Origin: Nocardia nova NBRC 15556
Lineage (GTDB): Bacteria > Actinomycetota > Actinomycetes > Mycobacteriales > Mycobacteriaceae
Reading direction: 5' to 3'
Assembly (NCBI RefSeq): GCF_001613005.1
Contig: NZ_BDBN01000007.1
Location: forward strand, 62,001-126,000
Length of the DNA stretch: 64,000 nt
This document shows positions 52,273-62,000 of this stretch, in pieces. Made by a program: the position numbers and the translations under genes. Each line of letters opens with the position of its first letter. The stretch's first letter is position 1. The notes below the pieces were generated by a model. It did no database searches. It was not told the origin of the DNA and worked only from the letters and a program-made list of their open reading frames with translations.

Positions 52273-53097
52273 TGCGGAATTTGTTGTGAGCCAACGCGTA
52301 ACGACGTCGATGACCTCGGCTTGGTATTCCTGGCTCTTCGGGTTCAGGTACTGCGGATCATCATGAACCGCGAACCCGTGCTGCGATCCTTCGATCTCGA
52401 CCAACTCGACGGGCGCAGTGAATTTGGAGGCGGCCTCGCGGGAGCCGCTGATCGGCACCAGGGTGTCGGCGTTTCCGTGAACGATCAAAGTCGGCGTCTT
52501 GATTTCGCCCAGGACTTCGTTCGGCTTGAGCCAGAAGACTTCGTTCAGCAGCGGCCTACCGTGCTTCAGGGTCGGCGTGAATTGAACGGCGCCAGTCTCA
52601 TTCAGCTCTGCAGCTCGTTCATCGCTGATGACGTCGTTCGTCCAGTAATCACGGCTGTCGATCGTCCGCCACTTGTAGTCGAACTGCGGATTCAGCAGCA
52701 CCAACCGATCGATATCCTCTGGCCGCTTCGCCGCGTAGTAGGCGCAGACTCCGCCACCGAAGCTGGCACCCAATAGACCAACCTCCCTCGCGCCCACAAC
52801 GTCGCGCAGATACGCAAGATTCACCCTGATGTCGTTGAGAATGGTTGCAAGGGTCAGCTCTTCCTGTCGTCCTTGGCTTTCGCCGTGACCACGGAGATCG
52901 AACCGTAGCGACGTCACCCCGCCTTCTGCGAGACCGTCAGCGAGGCGAGTGAAGAATCCGCCCTCGTCCCGTGTGACACCGCCGCCGTGCACCATCACGA
53001 CGGCACGCCCAGTCGTGTGGTCGGGGGCGACGAGGGTGCCCGCCAGGTGTAGGCCGTCGAGACTACGGACCTTGATGGTGGTGCTCGTCAGTGCCAC
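52261..53097 (-). CDS. Alpha/beta hydrolase
   Basis: A 278-residue serine hydrolase. VVMVHGGGVTRDEGGFF is the oxyanion region, GLLGASFGGGVCAYYA holds the nucleophile, LIVHGNADTLVP the acid and GSQHGFAVHD the His. RFDLRGHGESQGRQEE is typical of esterases of the YitV/FrsA-like group. The start is uncertain: GTG 53097 gives an N-terminus beginning at the conserved sheet, while ATG 53124 is also in frame. Its 3' end overlaps that of the XRE/TPR gene by 12 bp. Confidence 0.8.
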   Translation of the reverse strand: MALTSTTIKVRSLDGLHLAGTLVAPDHTTGRAVVMVHGGGVTRDEGGFFTRLADGLAEGGVTSLRFDLRGHGESQGRQEELTLATILNDIRVNLAYLRDVVGAREVGLLGASFGGGVCAYYAAKRPEDIDRLVLLNPQFDYKWRTIDSRDYWTNDVISDERAAELNETGAVQFTPTLKHGRPLLNEVFWLKPNEVLGEIKTPTLIVHGNADTLVPISGSREAASKFTAPVELVEIEGSQHGFAVHDDPQYLNPKSQEYQAEVIDVVTRWLTTNSASRQ

Positions 53098-53497
53098 GAA
53101 GCCAGTCAACCAGAGCCTCGCCATCCCTGCAGTACGGCGCAACCACGTCGCCACACACCAGATCGAACTGCTTTCGTACCCGGCCTCGGTCACCTCTGCG
53201 GCCGGTACCGCCCGAGCACGCAGCCGCACGTCCACGCCCTTGGTCGCCGACAGGCCTGCGGCGTTGCGACGTAGTCATCCCGACCGACGACGCCGGTAGC
53301 GGAGCACCTCCCCCGACCGGAAGATGAGCTGACTTTGGTCGCGTCGGCTGTGAGGGCGCTGGCACGACGTACGCACTACCTCATCCGAAGATCAAGATTC
53401 GGCGTACTACTTTCATTGCCAACGCAAAGGTGTCACTCTTGATTAGAAGCTGGCGCCCGCGAGGACTCGATCACTGGAACCTGAATCGAGGCTTATC
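53098..53497. other. Gene-free stretch before the second recombinase module
   Basis: 400 bases upstream of the second AbrB-like/integrase pair. No gene or strong hairpin is evident. It is the natural place for the module's promoter or attachment site. Confidence 0.45.
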
Positions 53498-53977
53498 GTG
53501 GCGCATACTGCAAGTTCTGGCCGCGGGCACCGACTGGCCGGTCTCGACATTTCGGCCACCCAAACGGATAACGCCACCCGCCAAGCTCAAGGGTTACCTC
53601 TCCCGTCCTTGAGGCAATCACCCGCCGCTCATCGGCTGGGGCCGTATATCGCGGTGTCGAAAGTCAGCCCCGGCGGAAGGCTGGCCATTGCGGGCCCCGT
53701 TCGTCATCTGAAATGGGCACCAGGGCAGCGGCTCTCGACACGACTGAATGACGATTGCATCGAGATTCGAACGGCAAGCGATGAAGAAGGCGCCCTTCGA
53801 ATAGATCGAAACCTCCACCTCTACCTGCCCGCGTCACTACGACACGCGGCCGACATCCGGTCCGGCGACACAGTGCTCGCCGCCGTGCTCACCCCTGCCC
53901 GCCTCAGGATCTACCCATCGATAAAGCTCCGAGCGTTGCTGTTTCCATCTACAGAGCACAAACGAGCGCAGCGATGA
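53498..53977 (+). CDS. AbrB-like small protein paired with a tyrosine recombinase (module 2)
   Basis: A 159-residue protein of unknown function. Like its counterpart at 31859-32284 it has two similar beta-rich segments (VSPGGRLAIAGPVRHLKWAP and RNLHLYLPASLRHAADIRSG) separated by about 40 residues, and lies just before a recombinase gene. The overlap with the integrase start is four bases (ATGA). Sequence similarity between the two small proteins is modest but follows the same order of blocks (GGR, DRN/DGT, SGD/IGD). GTG 53498 is a guess; residues before about 45 may not be translated. Confidence 0.6.
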   Translation: MAHTASSGRGHRLAGLDISATQTDNATRQAQGLPLPSLRQSPAAHRLGPYIAVSKVSPGGRLAIAGPVRHLKWAPGQRLSTRLNDDCIEIRTASDEEGALRIDRNLHLYLPASLRHAADIRSGDTVLAAVLTPARLRIYPSIKLRALLFPSTEHKRAQR

Positions 53978-54999
53978 AGGAAACCGATGTCGAGGCGGCT
54001 CGAATCGTGCTGCAACGCCTGGGCGTTCGACCCGAGGACCTCATCAACGGCGACGCAACTTCGACTGCCACGCCCACCTTCGGCGAGTACATTCCGCGAC
54101 TCCGCACCGCTGTACCGGCCGGAACCTCCCGGGCCTACGCGAGTTACTGGAGGCGCATCGAAACCCTATGGCACGACCGACGGCTCGATGAGCCGACCTC
54201 CTCGGAACTCAAACAACTGGTCGAGACCGCCAGGACCCAGGCGATCGTGCGCCGCAACTCCCGAGGCGGCCGCTCCGCTGCCGAGCACATGGTCGCCGCC
54301 ATCCGCTGCCTGTACCGCCACGCCCACGACGATGGCTACCTCGCCTTCACCAACAGTCCAGCAACAACATTGACCAAACCGCGACGGGGACCGAGTCCTC
54401 GCGGTGCCCTCACCGACGAACAACTCTCACAAATTGTCCGGATCGCCGAAACCACCGGCAACGACCCCGAACTCGACGCCCTCATCCTGCGTCTGCACAT
54501 CGAAACAGCATGCCGCCGCGGAGGCGCACTCGCCCTGCGCCCTAAAGACGTCGACCGCGACCAATGCCTGCTCTGGCTGCGCGAAAAGGACCAATCCGAC
54601 CGCTGGCAACCCATCTCCCCCACCCTCACCAACGCACTACTCGCCCACGCCACCCGCGGAATCGATCCCGACGGCCAACTACTGCGCTACCGCAACGGCA
54701 AACCAATCACCGGCCGACGCTACGACCACCTCTGGAACCGCATCGGACGCCACCTCCCTTGGGTGCGCACACAACAGATCACCGCCCACTGGCTGCGCCA
54801 CACCACCCTCACATGGGTCGAACGCAACTCCGGCTACGCCATCGCCCGCGCCTACGCCGGCCACTCAAGGGAAGCCGGGAAAGTCGGTACAACAATGACC
54901 TACGTGCGCGCGACACTCTCCGAAACTGCTTCGGCTCTATCAGCATTGACCGGCGAACCACACCCGCTCGTCTCCAATGGACAGACGTCCGAAAGTTGA
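53974..54999 (+). CDS. Tyrosine recombinase/integrase (module 2)
   Basis: A 341-residue tyrosine recombinase paralogous to the one at 32290-33327. Conserved blocks include LILRLHIETACRRGGALALR (catalytic Arg), AHWLRHTTLTWVERN (HxLRH) and the nucleophilic Tyr in TMTYVRATL. It has the same N-terminal core-binding domain. It overlaps the small AbrB-like gene. It borders the defence operon at 55.5 kb and may have delivered it or the cargo to its left. Confidence 0.92.
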   Translation: MKETDVEAARIVLQRLGVRPEDLINGDATSTATPTFGEYIPRLRTAVPAGTSRAYASYWRRIETLWHDRRLDEPTSSELKQLVETARTQAIVRRNSRGGRSAAEHMVAAIRCLYRHAHDDGYLAFTNSPATTLTKPRRGPSPRGALTDEQLSQIVRIAETTGNDPELDALILRLHIETACRRGGALALRPKDVDRDQCLLWLREKDQSDRWQPISPTLTNALLAHATRGIDPDGQLLRYRNGKPITGRRYDHLWNRIGRHLPWVRTQQITAHWLRHTTLTWVERNSGYAIARAYAGHSREAGKVGTTMTYVRATLSETASALSALTGEPHPLVSNGQTSES

Positions 55000-55254
55000 G
55001 GGTTGCTCAAGCGTGGTTAAGCTCTCAACGGATTGCGCCGGAGCCAAACGAGTGCTATAGCGACGTTTGAGCATGTCCTCGATCACAGCGGTGTTGACCA
55101 GACTGATCTCCCGCGTCCGTACGCTGTCCACACGGTGTCGCGTATCGCTGGGTTCGTACAATGCCCTCCGGGGCACCGCTCCCTCCGAACACGGTCAGCT
55201 CGACCTCTCTGACACCGCGGAGTAAACGCGGGCGCACGGCTTTGATTCGCCACC

Positions 55255-55423
55255 GTGCAACCCGGCGGATACAACCATGCCATCGCTCTGCTCGATGACC
55301 TATGCCAACGGGCCCGGCGGGACCGGCTCGGCGCCCGACGCTACGAGTGGAGCCACGGGATCCGGGCACGCCTCGCCCACAAGGCATCGCTCCTGGAACG
55401 TATGACGACGGCCGAACTCTGAT
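55255..55423 (+). pseudogene. Short coding remnant (possibly C-terminus of a SWIM zinc-finger-type protein)
   Basis: The frame PGGYNHAIALLDDLCQRARR to ARLAHKASLLERMTTAEL, ending at TGA 55421-55423, reads like the last helices of SWIM zinc-finger family proteins. The frame opens after an in-frame stop at 55243, so the rest is missing. It may instead be a small gene starting at GTG 55255. It sits between the second integrase and the defence operon. Confidence 0.3.
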
Positions 55424-55577
55424 CACAGAACTGAATCCCCGGGATGTTCTGCTACCGGCAACCTCCGACCCTGTGACTCGGCGGTTTGTCGGCTCGACCG
55501 ACTATCGTCATGGGGATCTCGATGCGCGGCGCCGTCCGCTAGTCGAGGCCGATTCGAACGAGAGGGAGATCGACACC

Positions 55578-57677
55578 GTGAGGATGGGACAGACCAGCTT
55601 GGAGTTCGACGAGCTCGCCGAGACCGAGAACCCGAGCGTTTCCCCTGACTCGCTGGGCGAAGACGACATCATCGACTACATCAGCAACCGCGTGGTGAAG
55701 CTGCGCGGCAACGAAGAGGTCCGGCAGCGGATCGCCCGCGCGCTGTTCCACGAGTACGGGATCGCGGTCGAGGATATGGAGCGTGACTTCAAGATTCCGG
55801 TGCAGATCCAGGGTGCCCGGAAGGTGTCCAAGAAGGCCGATATCGCGATCTTCAAGCCCGGCTCCGTCCATTCGCTGGAGAACTTGCAGCGGGTGGTGAT
55901 CTGCAAGCCCCTGCCCAAACCAAGCAAGACGGTCACCAAGATCCGCACCCACGAACAGGCCAAACAGGATATTCAGGACCTCGAGGTGCTGCTGGGAACC
56001 GAGGCCAACGCCCCGAACCTGGAATACGGGATGTGGACCAACGGACTCGACTTCTTCTTCCTCCGCAAGGAGACGGGGCGTTTCGGGGCGACGTTCGAGC
56101 CACGCGCCGACTGGCCAGTCGCCCCCGAGTCGCTGGGGAGCCGGTCGGTCGGATCGGCTGCCCGGCTGCGCCGCGGCGAACACGCCATGCTCAAGACCGC
56201 CTTCCAGCGCTGTCACAACTACGTGCACGGCAATGAGGGCATGTCGAAGGAGACGGCGTTCTGGCAGTTCCTGTATCTGATGTTCGCCAAGATCCATGAC
56301 GAACGGACCAGCCAGCGGACCGGTCGACCACGCAAGTTCTATGCCATGCCCAACGAACCGTTCACCGCCGACGGACGCAAGGCGATCGCACAGCGGATCA
56401 AGGAGTTGTTCACCGAGGTCAAGGGCTACGCCCATTTCGACAATCGCGACGAGATCACCTTGTCTCCAGCCGCGTTGGCGTTCATCGTGGGCGAACTGTC
56501 CTCCTACGACCTGACCTCGACCGACCTGGACGTGAAAGGCCTTGCATACCAGGAGTTGGTGGGCAAGAACCTGCGCGGTGACCGCGGGCAGTACTTCACT
56601 CCGTCGGGCGCAGTGGACCTCATGGTAGAGATTCTCAATCCGCAGGAGCATCAGCGAGTCCTGGATCCGGCGTGCGGCACCGGCGGATTCCTCCGCGGTA
56701 CGATGCGCCATCTGCTGCACCAGTGGAAGGTGGAGGACGGCACGCTGGGCTTGCCCGATACGCCGGAGCAGATCGCGCGGCTCGCGAAGTTCGCCCGCAC
56801 GAACCTGTTCGGCGCGGACTTCGATCAGAGTTTGGTGCGCGCCACCGTCATGAGCATCATGATGCTGACCGACGAGTCGGCCGGCGATTTCTTCGACAAC
56901 GTCTTCTTCATGGATTCGCTGATGTTCCCCGACGGGGATAAACCGGGCAATCACAAGGCTCTGGAGCGGATCGAGCCAAACAGCATCGATGTCCTGATGA
57001 CCAATCCGCCGTTCGGAACGGAGATCAAGGTCGAGGAGGCGAAGACGCTGGACCGCTACCGCGACGGCGTCGCGCAATCCTGGACTCGCGACCGCGAGAC
57101 CGGTGCGCTGGTGCCCGGCCGCGGTCCGGTCACCGCGATGGCACCGGAGCAACTGTTCATCGAGCAGGCCGTCAAATGGGTATGCCCCGGCGGCAAGATT
57201 GGTATCGTCCTGCCGAACGGCATCCTGTCCAATCCTGGTCCCGCCGATGAGGCGACCCGGCGCTGGATCCTCGACAACTGCTGGGTCCTGGCCAGTATCG
57301 AACTGCCCGTCGAAACGTTTATCGTCGAAGCGGACGTCAACATCCAGACCTCACTGCTGTTCCTCAAGAAGAAGACCGATCAGGAACGGATGAATTCCAC
57401 GCTGGGTGGTCCGGCGAACGACTATCCGGTGTTCATGGCCATCGCGGAGCGGATCGGCAAGGATCGCCGCGGAAATGACATATACAAGCGCGGACCGGAC
57501 GGCAAAGATATCCTGGTCGTTCACGAGGAATTCGATCGGGTCCGCATCAACGGCGAGGATAAGATTCGCCGACTGGTCCGAAAAATCAAGGAACCGGACA
57601 ATGATCTTCCCGTAATAGCCAGGAAGTATCGGGAATTTCGGGACAAGTACCCCGAGCCGGGAATGGCAACGCGATGA
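55578..57677 (+). CDS. Type I-like N6-adenine DNA methylase with nuclease-like N-terminus
   Basis: A 699-residue methylase subunit. An N-terminal restriction-like fold (KKADIAIFKPG, then RVVICKPLPKP) is followed by the HsdM helical domain and the catalytic domain, with the SAM motif DPACGTGGFL near 363 and the N6-adenine motif NPPFGTEI near 475. In the nuclease-like part the usual E-x-K reads ICK, so cutting activity is doubtful. GTG 55578 follows AGGGAG; ATG 55584 is an alternative. The HsdS-like gene overlaps its stop (ATGA). It should modify host DNA for self-recognition by the downstream defence proteins. Confidence 0.87.
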   Translation: MRMGQTSLEFDELAETENPSVSPDSLGEDDIIDYISNRVVKLRGNEEVRQRIARALFHEYGIAVEDMERDFKIPVQIQGARKVSKKADIAIFKPGSVHSLENLQRVVICKPLPKPSKTVTKIRTHEQAKQDIQDLEVLLGTEANAPNLEYGMWTNGLDFFFLRKETGRFGATFEPRADWPVAPESLGSRSVGSAARLRRGEHAMLKTAFQRCHNYVHGNEGMSKETAFWQFLYLMFAKIHDERTSQRTGRPRKFYAMPNEPFTADGRKAIAQRIKELFTEVKGYAHFDNRDEITLSPAALAFIVGELSSYDLTSTDLDVKGLAYQELVGKNLRGDRGQYFTPSGAVDLMVEILNPQEHQRVLDPACGTGGFLRGTMRHLLHQWKVEDGTLGLPDTPEQIARLAKFARTNLFGADFDQSLVRATVMSIMMLTDESAGDFFDNVFFMDSLMFPDGDKPGNHKALERIEPNSIDVLMTNPPFGTEIKVEEAKTLDRYRDGVAQSWTRDRETGALVPGRGPVTAMAPEQLFIEQAVKWVCPGGKIGIVLPNGILSNPGPADEATRRWILDNCWVLASIELPVETFIVEADVNIQTSLLFLKKKTDQERMNSTLGGPANDYPVFMAIAERIGKDRRGNDIYKRGPDGKDILVVHEEFDRVRINGEDKIRRLVRKIKEPDNDLPVIARKYREFRDKYPEPGMATR

Positions 57678-59074
57678 AACTCGTCGATTTCGATAATCCC
57701 GTCCGTTCAGATTGGCTCACCGAGCAGGGTTCACGACTGGATTGCAAGCCGTACATTTCTGAAACGTATGCCGCGCAGATGACAATGAAGCGACTGCCAC
57801 ATACCATGCGGCTCAGCGAGTTGACGGACAGAATATTTCGGCCAGGAATATTTAGGCGAGAGTGGACGAACGACCCACAGCAGGGTATGCGATTCCTCTC
57901 CAGCGTCGATATTCTCGAGGCCGATATCTCGAATCTCCCAATGCTCACCAGCAGCTCTAGCCGCAAGGTCGCCGACCTCACCCTGCAACCGGGATGGATC
58001 CTCATTACCCGCTCCGGAATGAATGCAGGACGGGTTACCCAATCCAGGCCGGAAATGGCAGGAGCCGCATGTAGCGAACATGTCCTGCGTGTAATTCCGT
58101 CCGCAAATATTCCCGCAGGATATCTGTACATTTTCCTCTCCAGCCGCTACGGCACAGCGATGATCAGGGGAGGGGTGCACGGAACCAGTATCAAGCACAT
58201 CGAGCCGCCGCATCTGGTCGATATTCCCGTGCCCAGGCTGGGCGACGAGATCGAGGAACGGATTAACCTCCTGATACAGGAGGCAGCGAGCCAACGATCG
58301 CAGTACCAGACACTGATCTCAGCCGCCACCAACGAGTTGTTCGCCAGCCTCGGCATGACCGACATGGCCGATCACGAATGGCATAGGGCACGCGACACAG
58401 GCTTCGTTGTTTCCGGATTGAGTCCCGCATCGTTGCGTGCGCTCAACTTCGCCCCCAGAGCGCTTAGCATGATAGATCGACTGCGAGAACAGCCACACCG
58501 CACCCTCGGGGATATCTGCACTGGCGGAAGGTTGCGAACCGGCGCTCGGTTCAAACGATTCGAAGCCGACCCCGCCAACGGTGTGCGACTGGTCGGGCAG
58601 CGGCAGGCCTTTTGGATGAGGCCTGAAGGCCGATGGATCGACCCAAAGCTGGCACCCAGCGACATCCTCCAAGAGGAAGAGACCGTCCTCGTCGCCGCTC
58701 ACGGAACGCTCGGAGAAAACGAGGTCTATGGCAGGGCGATATTTGTCACTGGCCGCTCCGCGAAGGACGCCTATAGTCAGGACTTCTTGCGCATTCACCC
58801 AGGCCCCTCCGGCCCGGCAGGCGCCTACCTCTTCGCCTTCCTCCGCTCGAACACCGCCTTCCGCATCCTGCGCTCCATGAGCGTCGGCGGCAAGCAGCAG
58901 GAGTACCACCCGACGCTCCTGCGCAATTTGCCAATCCCCCTGTGCTCCAACGAAGATCAATATAGGATCACCGAGATCGTCCGGCGCGCGTACCGGCATC
59001 GGGATGAGGCGGGCGCGCTGGAAGATCAGGCGATGGCATTGCTGGAGCACGCGATTCGAGAGGCAGCGGGATAG
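57674..59074 (+). CDS. Type I-like specificity subunit (HsdS)
   Basis: A 466-residue S subunit with two target-recognition halves. Half one ends with YLYIFLSSRYGTAMIRGGVH and GTSIKHIEPPHLVDIPVPRL plus a helical spacer. Half two ends with AYLFAFLRSNTAFRILRSMS and YHPTLLRNLPIPL plus a spacer. It would set the DNA sequence methylated by the upstream M subunit. ATG 57674 overlaps the M gene. No classical HsdR helicase-nuclease is encoded next to it; the next gene is a kinase-ATPase. Confidence 0.85.
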   Translation: MKLVDFDNPVRSDWLTEQGSRLDCKPYISETYAAQMTMKRLPHTMRLSELTDRIFRPGIFRREWTNDPQQGMRFLSSVDILEADISNLPMLTSSSSRKVADLTLQPGWILITRSGMNAGRVTQSRPEMAGAACSEHVLRVIPSANIPAGYLYIFLSSRYGTAMIRGGVHGTSIKHIEPPHLVDIPVPRLGDEIEERINLLIQEAASQRSQYQTLISAATNELFASLGMTDMADHEWHRARDTGFVVSGLSPASLRALNFAPRALSMIDRLREQPHRTLGDICTGGRLRTGARFKRFEADPANGVRLVGQRQAFWMRPEGRWIDPKLAPSDILQEEETVLVAAHGTLGENEVYGRAIFVTGRSAKDAYSQDFLRIHPGPSGPAGAYLFAFLRSNTAFRILRSMSVGGKQQEYHPTLLRNLPIPLCSNEDQYRITEIVRRAYRHRDEAGALEDQAMALLEHAIREAAG

Positions 59075-59076
59075 CA

Positions 59077-62000
59077 GTGGCGGAGATCGTCGGCGGGGGG
59101 CCGCCGGTCAACGACGCGGAACGCGCCGTCATCGGCCATCTGCGCGACCATGGCCCGGCCGACTGGTGGGTCCTGCACAATGTCGAGATCCCGGTACACG
59201 GCGGCCGGTACGAGATCGATGTGATCGTGGTGACTGGTCACGCAGTGTGTCTGATCGATGTCAAGGGCACCGCCGGCCGGATCGAGGTCGTCGGCACCGA
59301 CTGGTATCCGCAGGGCCGGGACAAGTTCGGCTCACCTGTGTCGAAGCTGAACGGGCATGCCCGGGCCTTCAAAGGGCATCTGGAACGGTTGAATTCCGGC
59401 TTGAGCCGGGTCTATGTGGATGCCATGGTGGTACTTTCCGCACCCAGTGCAGTGCTGGTGGATCGCAATCCCGCACCGAATGCCGATGCCGCCAGCGTGG
59501 CGTCACTGAGCACTCTGATCCCGATGCTGCAGGATGTTTCGAGGGTCCGCCGGGGGAGGCTCCGCGATCTCACCGCGGTGAGATCGGATCTCGTTGCGGC
59601 CCTGACAGGTAGTGTCCAGCGTCCGACCGGGCCACGGCGGTTCCGTCACTGGGTGGCACAGGAGCGACTCGGCGGCACCGACGAAGTCACCGAATACCGT
59701 GCCGTCAACGCCACACTGGCCAGGTCGACCAGCACCGTGCTGCTGCGTGTCTACCGGGTAGATCCATTCCAGCCCACGGATCGGCGTGAAGCCGAGAAAC
59801 TGGCAATCTCCAACGCCTACAGCATGCTGACCCGGATGCCGCCGCACGAATGCATCGTCGGCCGGCACGACTTCTTCCCTACCGATGATGAGGACGAGTA
59901 TGTGCTGGTCCTCGACGACCCGCGCGGCAAGGTTCTGCAGTTGTGCCTCAACGACATCCGCGAACCGCTCGCTGCGGACGTCAAGGTGCGAGTGTTCGCG
60001 GATATCCTGGCCGGGTTGGCGTGGGCGCACCAGCATCGGGTGCTGCATCGTGCCCTGTCGCCCACCTCGGTCCTGGTGAAGAGTAACGGCCGCGCCACTA
60101 TCACCGGGTTCGACTATGCGCGGCCAGAGGAGCCCCGCCCCTTCACCGTCCTACCCCGGCTACAGAATGTGCTCGACGCGGCCTATGTCGCACCGGAATG
60201 CCAGGGTCGGGCACAACAGATGAGCCGCGCGTCAGATGTATACGCGGCGGGTGTCATCGCCTACCAGTTGTTCACCGCTGAACTACCTTTCACGACAACG
60301 GTCGAGCAGTTCGAGAAAGGCAGCGTGCTGCCGACACGGGTCCTGGCGAATGCCGGAGTTTCCGCGGACCTCGCGGATTTGATGCAGCGCCTCTGTGCGC
60401 TGGCGCCCTCGAACCGACCGACCGCTGCGCAGGCCCTGGACGAACTCGGGCGGATACTGGGCGGGCGCAAACGGGGGCGACGGCAGATCCCGCCGGTGGC
60501 CGAGCGCTCCGATAGCACCTCGGATTTCCGGAACCTGACAGAGGGAGATCAGCTCACCACCCAGCACACGATCCGCCGCAAGCTGGGTGCCGGCACATTC
60601 GGCGTGGTGTATCAGGCCTATGACAACCTGGCCGGTACCGATCGAGTCGTCAAGATCATCGACAGAGACCCTGAGTCCGCCGCGGAACGATTGCGGCAGG
60701 AGTACCAGATACTGCTTCGGCTGCCCTCGCATCCGAACGTCGTGAAGGTCGACAGCGCCGGATATCTCGACAACGGCACCGTTCCCTACCTGGTGTTCGA
60801 ATATCTCGACGGCCGCGATCTGCGTGATCTTCTCGGCGACGGGCCGTTGAACCCTGCCGACGCGCTACGGGTGGGCCGTGACCTCGCCGCAGGGCTGGCC
60901 TTCCTGCACGACAGCGGCGTGTACCACTGCGATATCAAGCCCAGCAATGTGCTTCGCACCGATCACGGCTGCAAGATCCTCGACTTCAACGTTGCGGTCA
61001 CATCCGAATCCAGCATGTCCCGCACCGGCGGCAATCATCGGTATCGGCCCCCGGACAACGCCGATGGCGCACAGTTGGACGCCACCCGGCTGATAGACCG
61101 GGATGTCTACGGCGCGGGCCTCATCCTGTACGAAACTCTCACCGGTCATTGGCCTTTCGATTCCCACAGCCGTCCGGTCCTCGCGGAGTTGCCGTACGAT
61201 CCGCGCCGGTTCGATGGGCTTGCCGATTTGTCCGACGAATTCGTCGCCGTGGTGCGCAAAGCAATCATGCCGTTACGTGGTGACCGGTTCGCCAGCGCCG
61301 AGGAATTCCGCACCGCCTTGGAGTCGATTGGGGCCATCCGTCGACCACGGTCGGCACCCATTCCCGATCGGCTGCTACGCATCCCAACCGAACCCGAGGG
61401 CACCAATCCTTTTGTGGCTCACTTGCAAACGCTGTACAGCCAGAGCAGAACCAGCAATGCCGGAACCCGAGGACAGGATCCGCGTCACCTGTATGTGGCC
61501 ACACTGCTCGATACCCGGCTTACCGAGGACGTCCTGGCGGGCACATATCGGCTGGTCATCATCACCGGGAACGCGGGTGACGGAAAAACAGCCTTCCTCG
61601 AGGAGCTCACCGCCCGGGCAATCAGGGAATTCGGCGGAAAACGCGGTCCCCAACGATCCAACGGCGCGGAGGTCGATCTCCCGAACGGCTGGCGGCTACG
61701 CACCAATCACGACGGCAGCCAGGACGAAGGTTCACGTGACAACGACGAGGTGCTCCTCGACTTCTTCGCGCCCTACGCCGACGACGGCGAACCCTACGAT
61801 CGGGAAACCCGGCTGATCGCCATAAACGAGGGCCGACTGGTCGATTTCTGCACGACCCACGCGGATCAGTTCACAGCGTTCGCCCGCGCCGTCGGCGACG
61901 GTCTCGACGGGCAGTCACCCGAGGGCGGAATCGCGGTGATCAACCTCAATCGCCGCAGCCTGGTGGCTCGCGACAACGATGAACCGTCGATCTTCCAGCG

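Noticed and set aside
31693..53437. attL/attR pair based on GTGTCACT near 31693 and 53430
   Set aside because: Only eight bases are shared, the flanks differ, and no tRNA gene or longer core is present. It is insufficient to call attachment sites.
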